Shown piece after piece: positions 1 to 7,309 of a stretch of 11,764 nt of DNA. This stretch comes from G021776435 sp046756245 (lineage in GTDB: Bacteria; Pseudomonadota; Alphaproteobacteria; Caulobacterales; Parvularculaceae): the NCBI GenBank assembly GCA_046756245.1, contig JBHHVZ010000089.1, positions 1 through 11,764 on the forward strand, given 5' to 3'. Made by a program: the position numbers and the translations under genes. The notes below the pieces were generated by a model that ran no database searches, was not told the DNA's origin, and saw only the letters and a program-made list of their open reading frames with translations. Within the stretch, counting starts at the first letter, position 1; each line of letters opens with the position of its first letter.

Positions 1-35
1 TGGGGCCTCCGCCATAACTGGCCGAGGATGGGACA

Positions 36-674
36 ATGATGTCATTAACGTTATTTATTCGCTCCGTTGCAGCGTTTTTCGCCGCGCTGATAATCGCCGG
101 CTGCGCGTCAATCGGCGGCGGTTCAATGAGCGCGGCGCCGCAGACGACAGCCGATGCGGCCGAGATGTCGCCGGACTATCTGATCGGTCCGCTCGACAAG
201 CTTGAGATTTTCGTCTGGCGCGCGCCGGAGCTTTCGACCAATGTAACGGTGCGGCCCGACGGGCGCATTTCGACGCCGCTCGTCGAAGACATGGTGGCGT
301 CGGGCAAGACGCCTTCGAAGCTCGCCAACGATCTCGAGGAAGCGCTGCGCGCCTACGTCAAGACGCCGGAAGTAACGGTGATCGTCAGCGATTTTTCGTC
401 GACATTCGACCAGCAGGTGCGCGTGCTTGGCGAAGCCCAGCAGCCGGTGGCGTTGCCTTATCAGGCCGGCATGACCGTCCTTGACGTCATGGTCGCAGTC
501 GGCGGGCTGACGGAATTCGCCGCCGGCAACCGGGCGGTGCTGATCCGCGGCAAGGGCGCGGAGCGTCAATCCTATCGTTTGAAACTGGACGATCTGCTCC
601 GTAAGGGGAACATTTCGGCGAACGCGCCGGTGTTGCCGGGCGACGTCATTCTGATTCCCGAGAGCATATTCTGA
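36..674 (+). CDS. Wza-type polysaccharide export lipoprotein (XrtA/PEP-CTERM EPS locus)
   Basis: Periplasmic/outer-membrane lipoprotein of 212 aa expected to form the export channel for an exopolysaccharide. Residues 1-23 form a lipoprotein signal: a hydrophobic stretch followed by lipobox I-A-G-C with the lipidated Cys at 23. A Ser/Ala-rich linker leads to the polysaccharide export domain (about 46-120, opening SPDYLIGPLDKLEIFVW and containing VRPDGRIS). One SLBB-like beta-grasp domain follows (about 126-208, with VLGEAQQP and a closing LPGDVILIP). The protein is short for a Wza family member and lacks the long C-terminal alpha-helical barrel, which fits the small export proteins of XrtA loci. 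The start is supported by GAGG at 24-27, eight bases upstream of ATG 36; an in-phase second ATG follows directly. It is the first gene of the block visible here. Family assignment is secure; the specific XrtA subfamily rests on gene context. Confidence 0.93.
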   Translation: MMSLTLFIRSVAAFFAALIIAGCASIGGGSMSAAPQTTADAAEMSPDYLIGPLDKLEIFVWRAPELSTNVTVRPDGRISTPLVEDMVASGKTPSKLANDLEEALRAYVKTPEVTVIVSDFSSTFDQQVRVLGEAQQPVALPYQAGMTVLDVMVAVGGLTEFAAGNRAVLIRGKGAERQSYRLKLDDLLRKGNISANAPVLPGDVILIPESIF

Positions 675-707
675 TCTCGATGGGGCCCGACCCGCATCGG
701 GGCGTAG

Positions 708-712
708 AAGGA
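708..712 (+). promoter_or_regulatory. Ribosome binding site fixing a GTG start at 722
   Basis: AAGGA lies nine bases upstream of GTG 722. The upstream in-frame ATG at 680 is preceded by gatctcg, with no Shine-Dalgarno match, and would add 14 residues (MGPDPHRGVEGNSS) that do not look like a Wzz N-terminus. GTG 722 is therefore preferred. Confidence 0.6.
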
Positions 713-721
713 AACAGTTCC

Positions 722-2260
722 GTGTTTGATATTTCCGATTTGCCTCGGCCGGTCATTCGATACGGCGTAGGACTGTGGCGACGGCGCTGGCTTGTCGTCG
801 CCGCAGCCTGGGCTTTTGCGCTTCTCGGCTGGTTCGCGGTCTGGCTCATACCGGACAAATATGAATCGCGCGCGCAGGTTTTCGTACAGACAGAGACGAT
901 CCTCGAACCGGTGCTCAATGGCGTCATCGCGCGGCCCAATTACGAGCAGCGCGTCGAGGTGATGCGGCTTCAGCTTCTCACCCGTCCGAACGTGGAGGAA
1001 ATCGTCCGCCGCGCCGGGCTCGACAAGACGATCGAGGCGCGCACTGAGCTCGCCCGGCGGGCGAAGATGGAAAAGCTCGTCGATTGGGTCGCCGGCGAAA
1101 TCCATATCGAAAGTCCGCGCGAGATGTACTTCGTCATCTCCTACAAAAACGGCGATCCCGCAATGGCGCGCCGCGTCGTCGATGCGGTTTTGAACCTGCT
1201 CATCGAACAGGATCTGGGCGCAAGTCTCGCCGAAAAGGAAGAAGCGCGCCGCCGTCTCGATCAGCGCATCGCCGAGTTTGACGCCCGCCTTACCGCAAAG
1301 GAGCGCGAGGAAGCGGAATTCCGCCGCGCCCATGCGAGCGAACTTGCAGCCTCCCAGAGCAATCTGCGCCGGCGCGAGATGAAGGAAGGCGAACTCCGGC
1401 GCGCCGAAGACGAGCTTGCGCAGGCGCGCCGCCGGCTGGCGACTCTCGAAAACCTGCTGGCGCAGACGTCGCGCACTTCGTCGGGCGACGAACTTGACAC
1501 GCTCAAAGTGCGGCTTGCGCAGCTCCGCAGTCAGTACAATGAGAATTATCCCGATATCCAGGATCTCGAAGCGCGCATCGCGCAGCTTGAAACGGCCGGG
1601 CGCGCGACGCTGCCGACCAATCCCGAATATACGCGCATTCAAGCCGACATGCGCGCCGTCAAGGACAAGATCGCCGGCCTTGAAGAGCGCCGCGAACGGC
1701 TGAACGGAGAACTGCAGACGCTCGATCTGGCGATCAGCGCGACGCCGGGCGCGGAGGCCGAACTGCAGCGCATCGTTCGCGACTACGAGCAGACCCGCAA
1801 AACCTATGACGAGCTCGCAGCGCGCCGCGACCGGCTGGCGCTCACCTCGGCGCTCGGCGCGGGCGGCCAGGGCGTTGAATATATGATTTTCGAACGGCCG
1901 GCCGAGGCGCTTTCGCCAAGCGATCCGCCGCGGCTGCTTCTTATCCTCGGCGTGTTCGCACTGGCTTTTGCGGGCGGCGGGGGCGTTGCATTTCTTCTGA
2001 CCTATCTGGCGCGCACCTATGCGCAGTCGACCGATCTTGAAGACGCGTTCGATTTGCCCGTGCTCGGGGCTTTCAGCGAAGCGAAATCGATGGTCGTTTC
2101 CGGCGTGCGCCGGGCTGAAATGGTGAAGCTTGCAGGCGCCTGCGCCGGGCTCGCGGTCGCGACGCTGGGATTGGCCTATTTTGAGGCGCTGCGCATCACC
2201 GATCACGGCAATGCGGAAACGCAGATCGCCGAACTTGGAAAGGCGGGGGACGTGCGATGA
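722..2260 (+). CDS. Polysaccharide chain-length determinant, Wzz/EpsF type (XrtA locus)
   Basis: Inner-membrane polysaccharide co-polymerase of 512 aa thought to set polymer length and to activate the partner tyrosine kinase encoded next. TM1 spans about 23-43 (preceded by WRRRW). A periplasmic Wzz domain follows, then a long coiled coil rich in Glu/Arg/Leu heptads (about 168-375, broken near 250). A GNVR-like segment with the Pro-rich PAEALSPSDPP leads into TM2 at about 404-430. The cytoplasmic tail is longer than usual and has a third hydrophobic stretch (about 468-488). The length fits the PEP-CTERM-locus chain-length subfamily (about 500 aa). The kinase domain is absent and is supplied by the separate downstream gene. 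The start is the GTG at 722 for RBS reasons; an ATG at 680 is the alternative. The 3' end overlaps the kinase start in an ATGA, suggesting translational coupling. Confidence 0.92.
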   Translation: MFDISDLPRPVIRYGVGLWRRRWLVVAAAWAFALLGWFAVWLIPDKYESRAQVFVQTETILEPVLNGVIARPNYEQRVEVMRLQLLTRPNVEEIVRRAGLDKTIEARTELARRAKMEKLVDWVAGEIHIESPREMYFVISYKNGDPAMARRVVDAVLNLLIEQDLGASLAEKEEARRRLDQRIAEFDARLTAKEREEAEFRRAHASELAASQSNLRRREMKEGELRRAEDELAQARRRLATLENLLAQTSRTSSGDELDTLKVRLAQLRSQYNENYPDIQDLEARIAQLETAGRATLPTNPEYTRIQADMRAVKDKIAGLEERRERLNGELQTLDLAISATPGAEAELQRIVRDYEQTRKTYDELAARRDRLALTSALGAGGQGVEYMIFERPAEALSPSDPPRLLLILGVFALAFAGGGGVAFLLTYLARTYAQSTDLEDAFDLPVLGAFSEAKSMVVSGVRRAEMVKLAGACAGLAVATLGLAYFEALRITDHGNAETQIAELGKAGDVR

Positions 2261-3231
2261 CCACAGCGGGTCTCATCGAAAAAGCCGCTGGCGGATTGCC
2301 CCGGGCCGCAACCGACGCGCCGCGGGCGCGCGCGATCGCGCCGGAACAGATTTTCGATGTCGATTTCGATGCGCTCGCCGCCTGCGGCCTGTTCGCGCCG
2401 GGCGAGCGGGCCTCGGCGTTGGCGCTTGAGCTTCGCGCCGTGAAGCGCCGGCTGCTGCGCCGCATCGGGTTCTTGCGCGCTGGCGGCGGTCCCGGCGTGG
2501 CGCGCCGGTCCGGGCGGCAGCGCAATCTCATCCTTGTCGCCTCGACCCGGCCCGGCGAGGGCAAGACATTCACCGCCATCAATCTGGCGCTCAGTTTCGC
2601 CCATGAAGACGGAATCGACGTCCTGCTGGTCGACGCCGATACGCCGCGGCCCAAGGTGATGTCCCATTTCGGCCTTAACGCCGGCGCGCGCGGACTTCTC
2701 GACCGGCTTGCGGATCCGGCGCTGTCGGTCGACGGGCTGATGGTCAAGGCGCGCGGCGCGGGGCTTTCAATCCTCCCCGAGGGCCGGCCAGACGCCGGCG
2801 CGGCGGCGGAGCTCTACGCTTCGGAAGAAGCCAAGCGGTTTTTCACCGAGATTTCCTCCCATCAGCCGGACCGGCTCGTGATTATCGATTCGCCGCCGGT
2901 GCTGGCGTCGGCCGACGCGGTTCTGCTGGCCCGTCATGTGGATGAGGTCGTTTTCGTGGTCGAAGCCGATGCGACGCCCGAGCCGGCTGTCGCTGCGGCG
3001 GTCGACGAACTGCTCGACGTCAATCCGAATGTGAGCCTTCTCCTCAATCGCTGTCTGATCGGGGGCGGGGGATCCCATTATGGCTCCTATAAGGATTACT
3101 ATCCCGAGGAGCGGCGGCGGAACGCCTGTCCGCCCCGACCGCGAGGGCGGTCGGATCTTGATTTGCGCGCCGTCGCGCGCGGGGGACCTGGGGCCGCAGA
3201 CAAAGGGGGCGGAGATGGGCGCGATCGATAG
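2257..3231 (+). CDS. BY-type tyrosine autokinase, XrtA-locus type (CpsD/CapB-like)
   Basis: Cytoplasmic P-loop tyrosine kinase of 324 aa that would autophosphorylate and cycle with the chain-length protein to control EPS polymerisation. Visible motifs are Walker A STRPGEGKT (96-104), Walker A' LLVDADTPRP (about 123-132) and Walker B LVIIDSPP (207-214). A short C-terminal tyrosine cluster (Y275, Y278, Y281, Y282) is the usual autophosphorylation site. The N-terminal part (about 31-70, IFDVDFDALAACGL then a basic helix ending VKRRLLRR) matches the linker that precedes the catalytic core in XrtA-locus kinases. The start overlaps the previous stop (ATGA) with GGGGGA at 2245-2250. About 40 residues rich in Arg, Gly and Pro follow the tyrosine cluster; this tail is encoded across a strong hairpin and runs 17 bases into the next gene. 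It looks like read-through sequence rather than a folded domain. Confidence 0.93.
   Translation: MTTAGLIEKAAGGLPRAATDAPRARAIAPEQIFDVDFDALAACGLFAPGERASALALELRAVKRRLLRRIGFLRAGGGPGVARRSGRQRNLILVASTRPGEGKTFTAINLALSFAHEDGIDVLLVDADTPRPKVMSHFGLNAGARGLLDRLADPALSVDGLMVKARGAGLSILPEGRPDAGAAAELYASEEAKRFFTEISSHQPDRLVIIDSPPVLASADAVLLARHVDEVVFVVEADATPEPAVAAAVDELLDVNPNVSLLLNRCLIGGGGSHYGSYKDYYPEERRRNACPPRPRGRSDLDLRAVARGGPGAADKGGGDGRDR
3135..3154 (+). other. GC-rich hairpin inside the 3' end of the kinase gene
   Basis: A perfect 8-bp inverted repeat, CCGACCGC and GCGGTCGG, is separated by the tetraloop GAGG and followed by the mildly T-rich ATCTTGATTT. A second weaker stem (GCGCG/CGCGC, 3165-3178) follows. 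It sits after the kinase tyrosine cluster and about 60 bases before the beta-barrel gene start. It could be an mRNA processing or attenuation structure, but it lies within translated sequence and lacks a proper U-tract. The structure is seen directly; its role is unknown. Confidence 0.45.
3202..3209 (+). promoter_or_regulatory. Ribosome binding site fixing ATG 3215
   Basis: AAAGGGGG lies about six bases upstream of ATG 3215 and selects it over the in-frame upstream ATG at 3080. The extra 45 residues from 3080 would precede the signal peptide and lie wholly inside the kinase gene. Confidence 0.65.
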
Positions 3232-4900
3232 CCGGACCGTGCGGAGACGCGCGCTCAAGCGGACAATAGCGCTGGCTGCAGCGCTCGGTCTGATCGCAGG
3301 CGAAGCCGCCGCGCAGATATCCTCTCCGACGGCGCCGCTCAGGATGCGGTCGTCGTTTCTCGGCTATTCGGCGAGCGTCAACCCGCGCGTCGCCTATTCG
3401 GACAATCTCAATCTCGTCCGCGACGAGATCAAGGACGACGACGTCGTTCTGTCGAACCTGTTGACCGGCGGTCTGATTGTCAGCAACGATCGCGTGACGG
3501 CGATCTTCAGCGGCGATCTCGATCTGTCCTATTTCACCGATCGAACAAACCTTGTCGTCAATCAGGATGTCGGCGGCGTTGGAACCGCAACGGTTGCGGA
3601 CAATCTGTTGTTCGTCGATTTCGCCGCAGGCTCGTCGCGGCAACTTGTCGGCGATAACGGGCGTTTCTCGGCCAATATCAACGCCGGCCGCGATCAGCGC
3701 GCGAATGTTCATTCCTATTCGGCGAGCCCTTATTTTTATCGCAAGTTTTCGAACTTCTCGACAGGCGAACTGCGCTACCGGTTTTCTCAGGTTTTTATCG
3801 ACGATAGCGATGCGGCGGCCAATCCGATCCGCGGCGGAAACCTTCTTAATGACTCCACATCTCATGAAGCGCTGGCGAAATTCGACAGCGCCGGCATGTT
3901 CGACCGCGTCAAGATTACGCTCAGCGCTTACGGCAACCATACGGAAGAAGACGGCTCCGACATCATCCCGAGTTTCGAGTATGAGCAGGGGACGCTTCTG
4001 GGCGAGGGCGAATTCGCGCTGAATCGCACATTTTCGCTTACGGGCGCGGGCGGCTATGACGACGTCGAAACCGACGCGCTTCCCGGCATTTTCGATGACG
4101 AAGCGCTGTCGGGCGCTTTCTGGCGGGCGGGGTTCGCAGCCAGCCCGAGCCGGCGCACGCGCGTCAAGATTGAATATGGCGAGCGTTACGACGACGAATT
4201 CATCGAAGCGGAACTCCGCTATGAGATGAATAGAAATTTCGTCCTGTCCGGCGGCGCGAGCCGACGGTTCCGCACGCGCGCGCAGTCCGTGAGCAGCCAG
4301 TTTCGCGGGCTTCAGCGCGATATTCTCGATTTCGCCGACCGGCTGCGCGAAGGCGAAAGTCTGTCGCCGGAGGCTGTCGTTCGTTCGGCGACGCAATTCG
4401 GCGGACGCAGTATCAATGCGCAGACGACCGGCATCGGCGTTTCCGAAACCGCTCATGCGCAGTTGACGGGCGTTTTCAGCAGGCTCGAAGTCGCCGCTCG
4501 CGTTCGGTACGAAGACACCGATTTCGGTTTTCGCAAATTTGAGGTCTTAAGCGGAACGCTTAATGCGCGCCAGAGCGTATCGCGGCGGCTTATGGTCTAT
4601 GGCGATATGTTCTATCGTCGCGTGGACAGTTTTTTCGATCCGGCCTCCTGCATTCAAAACCCGACGCTGTTCGGGTTCGATATCAACGATCCGCTGTTCG
4701 ATGCGACAGCGTCATGCACGGGCCTTGTTGCCCGGAACGGACGCACTCACACCGTCGGCGGATCTGCAGGCGCCGGCTATCAAATCTACAAAAACGTTTC
4801 CGTATTCGGAGAATATTCCCATACGGAGCGTTTTTCCGAAATCCCGCTTCTTGAATATGGAGAAAATGTCGTCGTTGCGGGTCTGACTTTGAGCTTTTGA
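3215..4900 (+). CDS. Outer-membrane beta-barrel protein, PEP-CTERM/XrtA-associated (TIGR03016-like)
   Basis: Predicted outer-membrane barrel of 561 aa, likely an EPS-locus porin or secretion partner. The N-terminus has a basic n-region (RTVRRRALKR), a hydrophobic core (TIALAAALGLIAGEA) and a signal peptidase I site after AAA at about residue 33. The mature protein opens with a conserved-looking strand (SASVNPRVAYSDNLNLV) of the type seen in this family. It continues with many alternating amphipathic strands rich in Tyr, Phe and Arg, and ends ENVVVAGLTLSF with the C-terminal Phe typical of BAM substrates. The insert near 465-510 includes two Cys (about SCIQNP and ASCTG) that may form a surface disulphide. 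The length suits the XrtA-associated barrel family. The gene overlaps the kinase by 17 bases, so translation may be coupled. The barrel assignment is strong; the exact export role is inferred from context. Confidence 0.85.
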   Translation: MGAIDSRTVRRRALKRTIALAAALGLIAGEAAAQISSPTAPLRMRSSFLGYSASVNPRVAYSDNLNLVRDEIKDDDVVLSNLLTGGLIVSNDRVTAIFSGDLDLSYFTDRTNLVVNQDVGGVGTATVADNLLFVDFAAGSSRQLVGDNGRFSANINAGRDQRANVHSYSASPYFYRKFSNFSTGELRYRFSQVFIDDSDAAANPIRGGNLLNDSTSHEALAKFDSAGMFDRVKITLSAYGNHTEEDGSDIIPSFEYEQGTLLGEGEFALNRTFSLTGAGGYDDVETDALPGIFDDEALSGAFWRAGFAASPSRRTRVKIEYGERYDDEFIEAELRYEMNRNFVLSGGASRRFRTRAQSVSSQFRGLQRDILDFADRLREGESLSPEAVVRSATQFGGRSINAQTTGIGVSETAHAQLTGVFSRLEVAARVRYEDTDFGFRKFEVLSGTLNARQSVSRRLMVYGDMFYRRVDSFFDPASCIQNPTLFGFDINDPLFDATASCTGLVARNGRTHTVGGSAGAGYQIYKNVSVFGEYSHTERFSEIPLLEYGENVVVAGLTLSF

Positions 4901-4918
4901 CGCTTTGGGTTGATAACC

Positions 4919-6406
4919 ATGTATGAAGAGTATTTCGGTCTGTCGGGCGCGCCCTTCAGACTCAACCCGGATCCAAAATTCTTCTTCGGAAGCCGTAGCC
5001 ATAATAAGGCGATGGCCTATCTGCATTACGGCGTGCGCCAGGCGGAAGGATTCATCGTCATCACTGGCGAGGTCGGCGCAGGGAAATCGATTCTGATCGG
5101 ACATCTGCTGAGCCAACTCAATCGCTCGAGCGTTGTCGCTGCGCATCTTCTGACGTCGAATCTCAATCCGGACGATGTGCTGGGGCACATCCTATCGGCG
5201 TTTCGGATCGAGCCGCAGCGATCCGGAAAATCGGGCGAGCTTGAAGCATTCGAGGATTTCCTGTTCGACCAGATGAATCGGGGCCGCCGCGTCCTGCTGA
5301 TCGTCGATGAAGCCCAGAACCTGCCGCAGCGCACGCTCGAGGAGCTGCGGATGCTGTCGAATCTTGACTATGAGGGGACGCCGCTGTTTCAGGTGTTCCT
5401 TGTGGGCCAGCCGGAATTCCGCGAGATTCTCGCCGCGCCGGAAATGGAGCAACTGCGCCAGCGAGTCATCGCTTCTTACCATCTCGAACCGCTCGATGAA
5501 CGTGATACGCGCCGCTATGTCGAACACCGCCTTGCGGTGGTCGGGTGGCGCGAAGATCCGCTGATCGCCGACGACGCATACGCGCTCATTCATAAGGAAA
5601 GCGGCGGCGTTCCGCGGCGGATCAACACGCTGTGCAACCGGATTCTTCTTTATTGCGCGCTTGAGAAAGTTCATGAAATCGATGCGCCGATAGTCGCTTC
5701 GGTCGTCAAGGAACTGAAAAGCGAAGGGTTCGGCGCCGCCGACGCAAAGCCGCGTTCGGAACCGGCGCGAAACGTTCGCAAGAAAGCGCCGGTCGAAGAC
5801 GATGTTAGGGCCGTCGAGGAAGAAAAGCGCAAAGCCGCCGGCGGCGGCAATGTGGTGTTCGCCTTCAACCCTGACCGGACCGACCAATCTCCGGGCGATG
5901 ATGGAGAGTCCGTCCAAACCGTCGGCGACGACGCGCCGCATCGCGAAGAAAGAGGGCCGGAAAAGCACACGATCTGGGGATCGGAAGATGCTCCAGAGTT
6001 TCGGGCTGCGGGATTGAGCGAGTTCGACCGCCTGCGCGCGCTCAGGGCGTCCGCGCCCCCGGAGGACGCTGAAGACTCGGATGCGCCGCCGCATCCGGCG
6101 ACCCTTCGCGATGTCGCCTCCGCGATCGCCGCAGCGGATTCCGAACCTCAGCCGCGCGAGGAGGAAGAGCCGGAAGAGCTCGCCGCGCCGGCGCGTCAGG
6201 CGCAATCCGGCGACTGGCGGCGTTCGACTTTGCGTTCGATCGGCGAGACCCGCGGCGAGCTCAAGACCGCGCATGAAAGCATTCTCCACATGCGCGCAGC
6301 CCTCGCCGACATCGAGAACCGCCGCCGCGACAGCCGCGAAAAAATCGCCGCAAACCTTGCGCGCGCCGAAAGTCTGCTCTCGGGACTCCGCGGCATCTGG
6401 CGCTGA
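4919..6406 (+). CDS. XrtA-associated AAA ATPase (ExeA/GspA-like) with long C-terminal extension
   Basis: Putative 495-aa ATPase of the ExeA-like family found in XrtA loci. The start MYEEYFGLSGAPFRLNPDP is the family signature. Walker A is GEVGAGKS (50-57) and Walker B is LLIVDEAQN (126-134), followed by the sensor-like FLVGQPE (160-166). The arginine-rich GVPRRINTLCNR (230-241) closes the AAA core near 265. Family members are often about 270 aa. Here another ~225 residues follow: an acidic, Pro/Glu-rich and probably disordered part (about 275-435), then a basic helical stretch with coiled-coil character (about 440-490). ATG 4919 is chosen because homologues begin MYEE; a TTG at 4910 would add three residues. 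No good Shine-Dalgarno is visible, and a tiny inverted repeat GGTT-GAT-AACC (4908-4918) abuts the start, so expression may depend on readthrough from the preceding gene. Confidence 0.9.
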   Translation: MYEEYFGLSGAPFRLNPDPKFFFGSRSHNKAMAYLHYGVRQAEGFIVITGEVGAGKSILIGHLLSQLNRSSVVAAHLLTSNLNPDDVLGHILSAFRIEPQRSGKSGELEAFEDFLFDQMNRGRRVLLIVDEAQNLPQRTLEELRMLSNLDYEGTPLFQVFLVGQPEFREILAAPEMEQLRQRVIASYHLEPLDERDTRRYVEHRLAVVGWREDPLIADDAYALIHKESGGVPRRINTLCNRILLYCALEKVHEIDAPIVASVVKELKSEGFGAADAKPRSEPARNVRKKAPVEDDVRAVEEEKRKAAGGGNVVFAFNPDRTDQSPGDDGESVQTVGDDAPHREERGPEKHTIWGSEDAPEFRAAGLSEFDRLRALRASAPPEDAEDSDAPPHPATLRDVASAIAAADSEPQPREEEEPEELAAPARQAQSGDWRRSTLRSIGETRGELKTAHESILHMRAALADIENRRRDSREKIAANLARAESLLSGLRGIWR

Positions 6407-6427
6407 AGTATGTAAGTGCGGGTCAGT

Positions 6428-7309
6428 ATGCGTTCGACCACCCAGAAAACCGGACCGAAGATTCGCGGCGCGCTATCCGTCGATGTCGAGGATTATTTTC
6501 AGGTTTGGGCGTTCTCAAAGACGATCCGGCGCGAAAGCTGGAATGACTTTGCGCCGCGGGTCGGCGCGGCGACGCGCCGTGTGCTCGATCTGCTCGACGA
6601 GACGGGCGCGAAGGCGACCTTTTTCACGCTGGGCTGGGTCGGCGCGCGCGATCCTGGCCTTGTTCGCGAGATCGTCGCGCGCGGTCATGAAATCGCCAGC
6701 CACGGTTTCGATCACCAGAAAATTTTCGATCAGAGCCGCGACGAATTCCGGCGCGACATAGTTCGCTCAAAGGCCGTTCTTGAAGACATTTCCGGCTGCG
6801 AAGCCGCCGGCTATCGCGCGCCCGGTTTTTCAATCGATACGCGCGCGCCCTGGGCGTATGAAGAACTCGCTGCGGCCGGCTATCGCTATTCCTCCAGCGT
6901 TCATCCGATCGCGCATGATCATTACGGCGACCCGAACGCTCGGCGCGCGCCGTTTCATCCGCTTCAGGATTGCGATTTCATCGAAGCGCCGGTGGCGACG
7001 GTCGAGCTGTTCGGCCGCCGCGTAAGCTGCGCCGGCGGCGGCTGGTTTCGCGCAAGCCCCTATGCGCTGTCGAAACGATTATTGCGACGCGCGGCGGAAG
7101 AGCTCGATGGGCCTGCGATCTTTTATTTCCACCCGTGGGAGATTGATCCGGACCAGCCCCGCATCAAAAGCGCGCCGCTGAAATCGCGCCTTCGCCATTA
7201 TCTCAATCTCTCCGTTATGGAGAAAAAACTGCGCCGCCTGCTGACGGATTTTTCGTGGGGACGCATTGACGAAGCGCTCGGGCTCGAGCGCTGGAGGGAG
7301 GCCGCATGA
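6428..7309 (+). CDS. Polysaccharide deacetylase, XrtA/PEP-CTERM-locus subfamily (NodB-like plus DUF3473-like tail)
   Basis: Carbohydrate esterase family 4-type enzyme of 293 aa predicted to remove N-acetyl groups from the exopolysaccharide or its precursor. Motif 1 is SVDVEDYFQ (17-25, metal-binding D22 and likely base D19). Motif 2 is SHGFDH (91-96, metal ligands H92 and H96). Motif 3 is YRAPGFSID (129-137). Downstream are SSVHPIAHDHYG (156-167) and FYFHPWEIDPDQPR (232-245), hallmarks of the PEP-CTERM-locus deacetylases with the DUF3473 C-terminus. There is no signal peptide, so it is probably cytoplasmic, as is usual for this subfamily. The start is uncertain: ATG 6428 has only a weak CGGGT upstream, while GTG 6416 would add four residues. 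The stop overlaps the next start in an ATGA. Confidence 0.91.
   Translation: MRSTTQKTGPKIRGALSVDVEDYFQVWAFSKTIRRESWNDFAPRVGAATRRVLDLLDETGAKATFFTLGWVGARDPGLVREIVARGHEIASHGFDHQKIFDQSRDEFRRDIVRSKAVLEDISGCEAAGYRAPGFSIDTRAPWAYEELAAAGYRYSSSVHPIAHDHYGDPNARRAPFHPLQDCDFIEAPVATVELFGRRVSCAGGGWFRASPYALSKRLLRRAAEELDGPAIFYFHPWEIDPDQPRIKSAPLKSRLRHYLNLSVMEKKLRRLLTDFSWGRIDEALGLERWREAA

Noticed and set aside
572..2206. Open frame of 544 codons on the minus strand opposite the chain-length gene
   Set aside because: It mirrors the third-position GC bias of the plus-strand gene, has Arg/His/Ala-rich composition with no domain, and the plus-strand protein is clearly recognisable.
3080..3214. Upstream in-frame ATG extending the beta-barrel protein by 45 residues
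   Set aside because: The extension lies within the kinase gene, has no Shine-Dalgarno and would bury the signal peptide; ATG 3215 has a strong Shine-Dalgarno and directly precedes the signal sequence.
3044..4456. Open frame of 470 codons on the minus strand opposite the kinase and barrel genes
   Set aside because: Same antisense artefact; it spans two real genes, has low-complexity Arg-rich composition and no plausible start context.
5192..6289. Open frame of 365 codons on the minus strand opposite the ATPase gene
   Set aside because: Antisense to a gene with Walker A and B motifs; no recognisable protein features.
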